Under the pieces are notes generated by a model. It was not told the origin of the DNA, ran no database searches, and worked only from the letters and a program-made list of their open reading frames with translations. DNA of 18,715 nt. Origin: Candidatus Rifleibacteriota bacterium (GTDB taxonomy: Bacteria; Vulcanimicrobiota; Xenobia; Xenobiales; Xenobiaceae). Location of the stretch: the NCBI GenBank assembly GCA_900772775.1, contig CAAGRW010000101.1, positions 1-18,715 of the forward strand. Reading direction: 5' to 3'. A program made the position numbers and the translations under genes. Position 1 is the first letter of the stretch. Each line of letters begins with the position of its first letter. Below, piece by piece: positions 7,621-13,611 of this stretch.

Positions 7621-8646
7621 TTAGGGATTGCATTTTTTGCAAGGGGAGTAGCCGTCGCTAATTAAGCTGCTGCGTGAACCTGTGTATTCTTCACGATTTC
7701 TGTTGCTTATACGAGCGGCGCTGCTGCAACCGGGACGGTGGAATTTGTGGGTGCTGTTATTAAGGATATAAATATTAACAGCTACGCTTTTAGACGAAGA
7801 GGAAGTGCTTGCTTTGGAATAACTGGAGCTCTTCGTTGCCGAGCGTTGAGAGGAAGAACTGTAGCTTTTTTGCGTTGTCTTTTTAGCAACGGTAGTTCCA
7901 CCTGTGTAAGTACTAGTGCCAGTTTTGTAGTTTATACTAATTTGTGGTTGTACATTGTAGCAATAAACATTAAAAAGAACGCTGCGGCCGCCGTCTTCAG
8001 TGGACATAGCTTCCATAAGTACGCCGTGAGCTACTAAGTTATTGCCTTTAAAAACTGGTGTAACGCGATAAAGTACATGCTTGCCAGTTTCTTTTACGTA
8101 GTCGGCTACCATATTTTCAAAAGGCAGCATACCTTGCACATTTAAGTATCTGGTACCGGTAATTAAGTTGCAAGGATTGGCATTTTCAGCCGTAAGCTGG
8201 TAGCCGATTAGATGGCAGCGGTTGTAAAGGTATTTGCCATCTACGCAATCGTATTTAGCCAAGTGCCAACCACTCGGTTTTACCTGGCCGATTTTGCCAC
8301 GCTTGGTTGTGGGCATAAGGTCGCGGCCTACATTGGCCATAGCGGTACCGCAGCGCCCCAAGTTGTCTAATGAACTGTATTTTTCATAAGAGCGCGATAC
8401 TCGATCAGCTTTAGTGAAAAAAGGTACGTTTTTATTGATAACAGCGTAAGGCTTGCCAGAATAGGCTGGAACCGAAGCTAAAGAAAAGCGGCCCAGACTT
8501 ATTGGGTTGGCAATACGCCCTGAAGAAGCTGCTAATAATTGGAAATCGCTATTGTCAGCAGCCATAGTCGGCAAGACTAAGCTTAAAGTAAAAAGCAGTG
8601 ATAAGAAAAATAGGCTAAATTTGGATAATTTATATTTATTGTACAT
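7621..8646 (-). CDS. Secreted DNA/RNA non-specific endonuclease (NUC1/EndA-like) with C-terminal Cys/His module
   Basis: This 341-residue exported nuclease has a lysine-bearing n-region, a long hydrophobic core (about 9-27) and a likely cleavage near MAA|DN. The nuclease domain (about 85-235) carries NRCH at 142-145, corresponding to the DRGH-type catalytic motif with His145 as general base, followed by LIGYQLT and NPCNLITGTRYLN, where the metal-binding Asn is expected. A Ser/Thr/Lys-rich linker (about 243-288) leads to a C-terminal module (about 291-341) with H303, C307, C336 and C339, resembling the Ada-like putative zinc domain found on exported Bacillota proteins. It should hydrolyse nucleic acid outside the membrane for nutrition or DNA processing. 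It follows a small conserved gene after 2 bp and has its own terminator downstream. Confidence 0.88.
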   Translation of the reverse strand: MYNKYKLSKFSLFFLSLLFTLSLVLPTMAADNSDFQLLAASSGRIANPISLGRFSLASVPAYSGKPYAVINKNVPFFTKADRVSRSYEKYSSLDNLGRCGTAMANVGRDLMPTTKRGKIGQVKPSGWHLAKYDCVDGKYLYNRCHLIGYQLTAENANPCNLITGTRYLNVQGMLPFENMVADYVKETGKHVLYRVTPVFKGNNLVAHGVLMEAMSTEDGGRSVLFNVYCYNVQPQISINYKTGTSTYTGGTTVAKKTTQKSYSSSSQRSATKSSSYSKASTSSSSKSVAVNIYILNNSTHKFHRPGCSSAARISNRNREEYTGSRSSLISDGYSPCKKCNP

Positions 8647-8648
8647 AG

Positions 8649-9068
8649 TTAACCTTTGCGAGTGTATGTTTCTTCAGTAATTTTGTCGTGAGAAGAACCT
8701 ACAAAATCGACGGAATTTTCTAATTGCCAATTTTGCGTCAAATCTATATCGAAATAAAAATCGGCCGGATAGTCTCTATTCCAGCGGAAGACAATAATCT
8801 TCTCGGCTTGGCTTTCATAATCTTGAACAGAAACATTTTCTACCCAACAATACTGGCCTTTACCAGCTTCATCTAAAAAATGTTCGCTCACATGAAGTTG
8901 CTCTTGTTTAGCTTCATTGACGAACAATTCGGCAGAATATTTGTTCAAAAATAATTTATCTTGGCCGATTAAAGCCAAAATGCGCTGACGCAGCAAACGA
9001 TCCTGACTTTGGCGCCTCTGGTTAAACAACAAGCCGTTATTGTTGTCTAAAGCGGTAATAATGATCAT
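8649..9068 (-). CDS. Conserved small protein of unknown function, co-transcribed with the nuclease
   Basis: This 139-residue cytosolic protein starts with a MIIITALDNNNG strand, followed by RRQSQDR (about 18-24). It ends with a block of family-like conservation: FRWNRDYPADFYFDID (about 94-109) and GSSHDKITEETY (about 124-135). I recall similar short proteins in anaerobic Bacillota, sometimes labelled ribonuclease Z, but no HxHxDH metallo-beta-lactamase motif is visible, so that label is not supported here. The stop lies 2 bp before the nuclease start, so the two are very likely one transcript. The Shine-Dalgarno is weak (AAGAAAG). Function is unknown. Confidence 0.75.
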   Translation of the reverse strand: MIIITALDNNNGLLFNQRRQSQDRLLRQRILALIGQDKLFLNKYSAELFVNEAKQEQLHVSEHFLDEAGKGQYCWVENVSVQDYESQAEKIIVFRWNRDYPADFYFDIDLTQNWQLENSVDFVGSSHDKITEETYTRKG

Positions 9069-9111
9069 TTTTTTCGCTTTCTTGGAAGTAAATTAGAAGA
9101 AATTGGTCGCC

Positions 9112-9156
9112 TACTTTACGGCTAAACCACAAGTGTAATTGTGCCGTCAAAAAGTA
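9112..9156. repeat. Inverted repeat in the divergent intergenic region
   Basis: TACTTTACGGC (9112-9122) pairs with GCCGT (9143-9147) and AAAGTA (9151-9156), leaving a 3-base bulge. A smaller ACAA/TTGT pairing sits inside the loop. It lies between the divergent 9068 and 9263 genes, in the 5' leader of the minus-strand unit. It could be an RNA hairpin or a protein site; neither is proven. Confidence 0.35.
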
Positions 9157-9160
9157 AATA

Positions 9161-9190
9161 TTGCAAGCTTTCCGCTTATATATCTAGACT
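9161..9190 (+). promoter_or_regulatory. Candidate promoter of the comM-like gene
   Basis: TTGCAA (9161-9166) and TAGACT (9185-9190) are 18 bases apart and about 70 bases upstream of the start. The -10 match is moderate. Confidence 0.35.
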
Positions 9191-9262
9191 AAAACTTTTT
9201 TTGTCTTGATAGGAAAGTAAGCTGCTGTCTATTGCTATGGGCAGTTCAAGGGGGGGAAATAT

Positions 9263-10834
9263 ATGTTTGCCAATATTTATACCGCTGCTTTAATCGGCGT
9301 CAATGCTCATTTAGTTTCTTGTGAAGTAGATATTTCCAAGGGATTGCCGCGCTGTACCGTAGTTGGTTTACCTGATGCTTCCGTCAATGAAGCCGGCGAA
9401 CGTGTTTGGGCGGCTTTCAGCAATTCCGGTTACGAAGCGCCGCTGGGGCGTGTGCGCATAAATTTAGCACCGGCTGAATTGCGCAAAGAAGGAGCCCGCT
9501 TCGATTTAGCCATGGCCTTAGCCGTATTGGCTGCCGATGATTGTTGCTCCGAAATAACGCCGCCCATATTGCAAAATTGGCTAGTTTTGGGCGAATTAGC
9601 TATGGATGGCAATGTCCGTCCTGTGCGTGGCGTATTGTTAGCCATTTTAATGGCTCAAAAAATGGGCTTAAACAATATTTTGGTACCTTATGCCAATTTT
9701 GCCGAAGCTTCATTGGTGCAAGGCTTAAATTGTCACGGCGTTTTCAATTTAAAACACGCAGTAGCCCTTATCGGCGGCCAACACGAACAGGCACAAGCCT
9801 TGGAACTGGAGTGCCAACGTCGATTAAAATTGGGCGGCGCTTCGTGTTTAGACAGCAGCGAGCCCGGGTCTAATTTGTCAGCTTTAAAAGAAGACGATTT
9901 GCAATATGTTTGCGGTCAGGCTATAGCCAAACGCGGGTTGGAAATATGTGCTGCCGGTGGCCATCATGTGCTTATGCTGGGGCCGCCAGGATCAGGCAAA
10001 ACTATGCTGGCTCGCTGCCTTCCTTCAATTATGCCACGCTTAAGCCATCAAGAAGCTTTGGAAGTTACCTCTATTCAAAGCGCTGCCAATTGTTGTCCGC
10101 AGCGTTTGGTAAACGAAGCGCCATTTCGTATGCCTTCTTCCAATATTTCGGCCGCCGGTCTTTTAGGCAGCAACCGTCCCGGGGAAATTACTTTAGCTCA
10201 TAAAGGGGTTCTCTTTATGGATGAATTTCCCGAATTTCGCCGTGATTGTTTAGAAGCGCTGCGCCGCCCATTGGAAGAAGGTTGGGTAGAAATAGCCCGT
10301 GCTAAAGTTCATGCCCAATATCCTTGCCGCTTCACTTTGGTAGCGGCCATGAATCCTTGCCCTTGTGGATATTGGGGCGATAGTGAAAAGAGTTGCGTCT
10401 GTTTGCCTTCTAAAAGGCGGCGCTACTTAACGCGTTTATCAGGGCCTCTGTTAGATCGTATCGATTTACAATTGCAAGTTTCTCGCACTAAAGCTTCCGA
10501 ACTTATGGAAACGCAATTGGCTGAAAGTTCTGACGTTGTGCGCCAAAGGGTCGAAATAGCCATAGCTATTCAACGTGAGCGTGGCTGCCGCAACGGTTTT
10601 ATGAATACGGCCCAGACTCGTCGTTTTTGTCTTCTCGATAGAGAAAGTAAAAAGTTTTTACTAGAAGCTATCAAATTTAACAATTTGTCTGGACGAGTTA
10701 AAGATCGCCTCTGTCGCACGGCCAGAACTATTGCCGATCTGGAAGGGCGAGAGCAAATTGTTTTGAGCGACCTTTGCGAAGCTATGGAATATAGAGCTTT
10801 CGATCGTTTTAGCGCTTCTCTTGATCTAGCTTAA
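9263..10834 (+). CDS. comM: YifB/ComM-family Mg-chelatase-like AAA+ ATPase
   Basis: This 523-residue protein has the complete family architecture. An N-terminal Lon-protease-like domain (about 1-180, with GLPDASVNEAGERV near 35-48) is followed by the AAA+ core with Walker A GPPGSGKT (240-247), Walker B VLFMDE (316-321), a Cys cluster MNPCPCG...CVC (366, 368, 378, 380) and GPLLDRIDL, and then a C-terminal Mg-chelatase lid. ComM in naturally transformable bacteria is a branch-migration helicase acting on recombination intermediates. The family is also common in bacteria not known to be competent, so the role here is inferred. A run of seven G ends 7 bases before the ATG, an unusually G-rich ribosome site. 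It is divergent from the secreted nuclease unit. Confidence 0.93.
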   Translation: MFANIYTAALIGVNAHLVSCEVDISKGLPRCTVVGLPDASVNEAGERVWAAFSNSGYEAPLGRVRINLAPAELRKEGARFDLAMALAVLAADDCCSEITPPILQNWLVLGELAMDGNVRPVRGVLLAILMAQKMGLNNILVPYANFAEASLVQGLNCHGVFNLKHAVALIGGQHEQAQALELECQRRLKLGGASCLDSSEPGSNLSALKEDDLQYVCGQAIAKRGLEICAAGGHHVLMLGPPGSGKTMLARCLPSIMPRLSHQEALEVTSIQSAANCCPQRLVNEAPFRMPSSNISAAGLLGSNRPGEITLAHKGVLFMDEFPEFRRDCLEALRRPLEEGWVEIARAKVHAQYPCRFTLVAAMNPCPCGYWGDSEKSCVCLPSKRRRYLTRLSGPLLDRIDLQLQVSRTKASELMETQLAESSDVVRQRVEIAIAIQRERGCRNGFMNTAQTRRFCLLDRESKKFLLEAIKFNNLSGRVKDRLCRTARTIADLEGREQIVLSDLCEAMEYRAFDRFSASLDLA

Positions 10835-10837
10835 ATG

Positions 10838-10846
10838 TGCTAGAAT
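10838..10846 (+). promoter_or_regulatory. Extended -10 promoter of the PH-domain gene
   Basis: TGC followed by TAGAAT (10841-10846) makes an extended -10 element starting 3 bases after the comM stop. No good -35 is visible (TTGATC at 10821 is only 14 bases away). It would start a transcript about 35 bases before the next gene. Confidence 0.45.
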
Positions 10847-10888
10847 TACCACATAGCGATTTATAGTATGGAGGGCCGAAATTCTCCC

Positions 10889-11275
10889 ATGATGAATCTT
10901 TTAAATGGTCTTTTAGGTAATGCTTCTAAGGTTAATGCCGAGGATATTACTAAACAATATGCCAAAATTTTTGCTCCCGGCGAAAAAGTTGAACATGTAT
11001 ATAAGCAAATTCGTGACTTAATTATTTTTACCGATCGCCGCTTTATTTTTGTCGATATTCAAGGAATTACCGGAAAAAAGGTCTCTTTTCACTCTATTCC
11101 TTACCGCAATATCAGCCACTTTTGCGTGGAAACGGCTGGCTTAGTAGATTTAGATGCCGAGTTAAAAATATGGGTTGTCGGCAATTGTACGCCTGTAGTC
11201 GAGCTTAAATTCAGCGCTGATTTAGATGTCAACGAAATTCAAAGAGTTTTAGCCGATTATGTTTTGACAGTTTAA
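10889..11275 (+). CDS. Bacterial PH-domain protein (bPH_1 type)
   Basis: This protein of about 128 residues fits the bacterial pleckstrin-homology family: a short LLNGLLGNAS lead-in, then a beta-rich domain with IRDLIIFTDRRFIFVDIQGITGKK, a SIPYRNISHF strand and DLDAELKIW, closed by a C-terminal helix. The family is soluble and its role is poorly defined. GGAGGG at 10870-10875 lies 13 bases before the ATG at 10889 and 16 before the next ATG at 10892. The ATG at 10868 overlaps that ribosome site and would add seven residues not typical of the family, so 10889 or 10892 is preferred. It stands alone between comM and the Fe-S genes. Confidence 0.85.
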   Translation: MMNLLNGLLGNASKVNAEDITKQYAKIFAPGEKVEHVYKQIRDLIIFTDRRFIFVDIQGITGKKVSFHSIPYRNISHFCVETAGLVDLDAELKIWVVGNCTPVVELKFSADLDVNEIQRVLADYVLTV

Positions 11276-11305
11276 TTTAAGTTAAGCCTTTGGGCAAATG
11301 CTTAT

Positions 11306-11381
11306 GGCTGTGTCGCAAATTTGAGGTACATTTTATTGCTAGAGTGTTTGTGCTAAAATGTGGCCTGCGATTGGCACAGCC
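11306..11381 (+). other. Long-range stem upstream of iscS, alternative to the next hairpin
   Basis: GGCTGTG (11306-11312) pairs with CACAGCC (11375-11381), and TCGCA (11313-11317) pairs with TGCGA (11366-11370). The 3' arm shares AGCC (11378-11381) with the hairpin at 11378-11408, so only one of the two can form. The pairing matters only if transcription enters from upstream of 11306. Confidence 0.4.
11351..11359 (+). promoter_or_regulatory. Extended -10 promoter before iscS
   Basis: TGC followed by TAAAAT (11354-11359) is an extended -10 element about 100 bases before the iscS start. The -35 region (TTTTAT at 11331-11336, 17 bases away) is weak. Confidence 0.45.
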
Positions 11382-11430
11382 GTCAGCTTTTCTGATAGGC
11401 TGCTGGCTTGAGCGTTGTTTTTTTTGTTTT
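11378..11430 (+). terminator. Terminator-like hairpin with U-tract inside the iscS leader
   Basis: AGCCGTCAGC (11378-11387) pairs with GCTGCTGGCT (11399-11408) over ten positions, with one wobble and one mismatch. TTTTTTTTGTTTT follows from 11418, nine bases after the stem, which is farther than usual. It may end the PH-gene transcript or act as an attenuator. A second small hairpin (AACTTTT, loop TGCC, AAAAGTT, 11431-11448) sits just before the iscS start. Confidence 0.5.
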
Positions 11431-11459
11431 AACTTTTTGCCAAAAGTTGGTTTCTTTAG

Positions 11460-12641
11460 ATGATTTATTTAGATAATGCCGCTACAACTCCGGTTGCTCC
11501 GGAAGTAGTTGAGGCTATGTTGCCGTACTTTACAAAGTTCTATGGCAACCCTTCCAATATTTACGGACTTTCTTTAGCTTCTCGCCGTGCTCTAGATGCT
11601 GCTAGGGCCACTGTGGCCAAATGTATCGGTGCCAAACTGCCCGCCGAGATCTTTTTTACCGGTTGTGGTACCGAATCAGACAATTTAGCTGTTATTGGTT
11701 TAGCTAGAGCTAGACGCGAATTGGGTAACCACATTATTACTTCAACGGTAGAACACCATGCAATTTTGCATGCTTGCGATCAGCTCAAAAAAGAAGGCTT
11801 TGAAATTACCCGTATTCCTGTCGATTCTCAGGGTATGGTCAGTGTAGAAAAAGTGGCCGCCGCTTTAACAGATAAAACTGTGGTTGTCTCCATTATGTTG
11901 GCCAACAATGAAGTGGGCACTTTGCAACCTGTGGCCGAAATAGCCAAACTTTTAGCCAATCACCAAGCCTATTTACATACTGACGCTGTGCAAGCGGCTG
12001 GTTCTATTCCTATTAACGTAGTGGATTTGGGCGTGGATGCTTTAAGTATGTCTGCCCACAAATTCCATGGGCCCAAAGGAGTAGGAGCTTTATATTTACG
12101 CACTGGAGTACGTCCTTTAAGCGTCAATTACGGCGGCGGCCAAGAGCGCGGTTTGCGTTCTGGTACAGAAAATGTTCCTGGCATCATTGGTTTAGCTAAA
12201 GCGTTAGATATGGCTGTAAGCACTTTAGAGAGTCGCACTGCCGACTTAAAAGCCAAAAGAGACTACCTTATCGAGAAGATTCTAACTTCTGTAAAAGGCG
12301 CCGAGCTTACTGGACATCCCACTTTGCGTTTACCTGGCAATGCTAGTTTTGTTTTTCCTGGTGTAGAGGGAGAATCTTTAATTATGCAACTGGATCGCAA
12401 AGGTGTATGCGCTTCTTCCGGTTCGGCTTGCGCTTCTTCAGCTTTGGGCATTTCTCATGTGCTTGAAGCTATGGGCTATCATTCTCCTTTGGGACGAGGC
12501 AGTTTGCGCTTGACTTTAGACGCTTCGGTTACTTACGAAGAGCTTGACGAAGCTATTGCCATTATTGTTAAAGCAGCCCAGAAGTTACAAGCTATGGCTC
12601 CTAAGTCTTGCTTTATCAAAGCTCACTCTTGCAATAGATAG
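11460..12641 (+). CDS. iscS: Cysteine desulfurase, NifS/IscS type
   Basis: This 393-residue PLP enzyme takes sulfur from cysteine for Fe-S cluster assembly. The start MIYLDNAATTPV is canonical. Visible residues are His100 in VEHH, Asp175 in HTDAVQ, the PLP lysine Lys201 in SAHKFHGPKG, the RSGTENVPG segment (233-241), and the catalytic Cys324 in SGSACASSA, followed by SHVLEAMG. The length agrees with the NifS/IscS group. The C-terminal tail of about 25 residues carries two extra cysteines. No clear Shine-Dalgarno precedes the ATG (TTTCTTTAG), and a small hairpin lies directly upstream, so initiation may be weak or controlled. The scaffold gene follows 7 bp after the stop. Confidence 0.95.
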   Translation: MIYLDNAATTPVAPEVVEAMLPYFTKFYGNPSNIYGLSLASRRALDAARATVAKCIGAKLPAEIFFTGCGTESDNLAVIGLARARRELGNHIITSTVEHHAILHACDQLKKEGFEITRIPVDSQGMVSVEKVAAALTDKTVVVSIMLANNEVGTLQPVAEIAKLLANHQAYLHTDAVQAAGSIPINVVDLGVDALSMSAHKFHGPKGVGALYLRTGVRPLSVNYGGGQERGLRSGTENVPGIIGLAKALDMAVSTLESRTADLKAKRDYLIEKILTSVKGAELTGHPTLRLPGNASFVFPGVEGESLIMQLDRKGVCASSGSACASSALGISHVLEAMGYHSPLGRGSLRLTLDASVTYEELDEAIAIIVKAAQKLQAMAPKSCFIKAHSCNR

Positions 12642-12648
12642 GAAAAAA

Positions 12649-13047
12649 ATGGAATACTCAGCTTCAGCTTTACAACATGGAGAAAATCCCAAACATATAG
12701 GTGAACTGGAAGAAGCTCAAGGTCATGCTTTTTCGGAAAATCCTATTTGTGGCGATACGGTTGAATTTTGGGTCAATCTTGATGCACAAGGTCAACATGT
12801 CGAAAAGGTTGTTTTTAAAGCTTTTGGCTGCTTGGCCGCCACTGCCGCTTCAGACGCCTTATGTGATTTAACCGAAGGCAAAACCATAGAAGAGGCCTCC
12901 TCAATTGAAGAAGAGCAAATAGTTGCTGCCTTGGGCGGATTGCCTGCAGCCAAATACCACGGAGCTTCTTTGGCTCATGAGGCATTTATGGAAGCTTTGC
13001 GCCAAGCAAAAGAAGTTGTTGCTTTGGAGCGGGAAAACAAGCTTTAA
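12649..13047 (+). CDS. iscU: IscU/NifU-like Fe-S scaffold with the third cysteine replaced
   Basis: This 132-residue protein starts at MEYSASALQH, with AGG 6 bases upstream. The frame is open further upstream inside iscS, but that start is unlikely. The IscU fold is clear: NPKHIGELEEAQG (about 13-25), Cys34 and Asp36 in NPICGD, Cys61 in FKAFGC, and ALGGLPAAKYH (about 94-104). The canonical third ligand in the K-x-H-C motif is Gly105 here; the codon reads GGA directly after CAC. A nonstandard Cys72 is present. Such scaffolds assemble clusters with sulfur from IscS. With one ligand lost, it may use another ligand, pass sulfur only, or have changed role. It lies 7 bp after iscS in the same operon. 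Confidence 0.85.
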   Translation: MEYSASALQHGENPKHIGELEEAQGHAFSENPICGDTVEFWVNLDAQGQHVEKVVFKAFGCLAATAASDALCDLTEGKTIEEASSIEEEQIVAALGGLPAAKYHGASLAHEAFMEALRQAKEVVALERENKL

Positions 13048-13077
13048 CCTAACTAAGTGTAAGAATAGTTGATAATT

Positions 13078-13135
13078 CGGTTGCTTTTCTCCAGCCTAAG
13101 AGACGAAAAGTTTTTAGGCAGGGGAAAAGCAATCG
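13078..13135. other. Long imperfect hairpin downstream of the Fe-S operon
   Basis: Arms 13078-13099 and 13114-13135 are 22 nt each and pair with one mismatch (A-A) and two G-U wobbles around a 14-nt loop. No U-tract follows on the plus strand, so it is not a classical terminator. It may stabilise the mRNA 3' end, belong to a small RNA, or be a remnant repeat. In the rest of 13048-13261 I see only a GGT/ACC mini-hairpin at about 13170-13179. Confidence 0.6.
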
Positions 13136-13261
13136 GCAGAGGAACTCCAGGGCTAATTTTTGTGCATTTGGTAAAAACCGAAGCAGCATAGCTAAAGGAA
13201 TTGAGCATTTTTGACATATTCTTTTTACAATCGAAGAAATGAAGGCTATGGTAGGCAGCCT

Positions 13262-13504
13262 ATGGCTCGCCGCTGCGCTATTGAACCGGCGCGTCGTCAT
13301 TGCTACATTCTGAATAAAGAAATTACTGTTTGTATAAATTATCCAGATTATATCGATTCCAGACGCAAAGGACCCGAGGGCGAAATATATTGCGAAAATA
13401 TTATTGAATGTTATCGCAAAGGCATTAAATGTCGCCATAGCGGTATATCGCAGCTTTATCCCGATCCTTTTGTTCCTCAGAGTTCCACCGATTCAAAAGA
13501 GTAA
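13262..13504 (+). CDS. Small six-cysteine protein of unknown function
   Basis: This 80-residue basic protein has cysteines at 5, 14, 24, 44, 50 and 57 and a distinctive C-terminal block CRHSGISQLYPDPF (57-70). The start chosen is ATG at 13262, with AGG 6 bases before it. A TTG start at 13211 would add 17 residues. It has no signal peptide or membrane segment. Six cysteines downstream of the Fe-S genes suggest a metal or cluster site, which is inference. Codon use matches the neighbouring plus-strand genes, and a hairpin terminator follows. I do not recognise the family with certainty. Confidence 0.65.
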   Translation: MARRCAIEPARRHCYILNKEITVCINYPDYIDSRRKGPEGEIYCENIIECYRKGIKCRHSGISQLYPDPFVPQSSTDSKE

Positions 13505-13536
13505 TTATCGATTGATTACATTTTTTGATACAAAAT

Positions 13537-13583
13537 AAATAGCGGCCCCCCTTACAATTGAGAGGAGTCGCTATTTTAGTTTG
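13537..13583. terminator. Terminator between convergent genes
   Basis: AAATAGCG (13537-13544) pairs with CGCTATTT (13569-13576), with a further partial CCCTT/AGAGG pairing inside, and TTAGTTT follows. It ends the small Cys-rich gene. On the minus strand ATTTATTTTG follows the stem, so it may work both ways. Confidence 0.7.
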
Positions 13584-13591
13584 ACGTAAGG

Positions 13592-13611
13592 CTAGTTTTA
13601 ACTAAAACTAG
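13592..13611 (-). terminator. Palindromic hairpin at the end of the exported protein gene
   Basis: CTAGTTTTA (13592-13600) and TAAAACTAG (13603-13611) form a perfect 9-bp inverted repeat with a 2-base centre. It overlaps the stop codon of the minus-strand gene. The two-base loop is tight, so a slightly opened hairpin is more realistic. No strong T-run follows on the minus strand. Confidence 0.4.

Noticed and set aside
13070..13260. RNase P RNA, because of GAGGAACTCCAGGGC after a hairpin
   Set aside because: The remaining core and the 3' ACAGAA segment are missing and a likely gene begins at 13262.
13049..13438. Minus-strand frame of 129 codons downstream of iscU
   Set aside because: It runs across the hairpin and antisense to the Cys-rich protein, has no ribosome site, and the plus-strand protein is more convincing.
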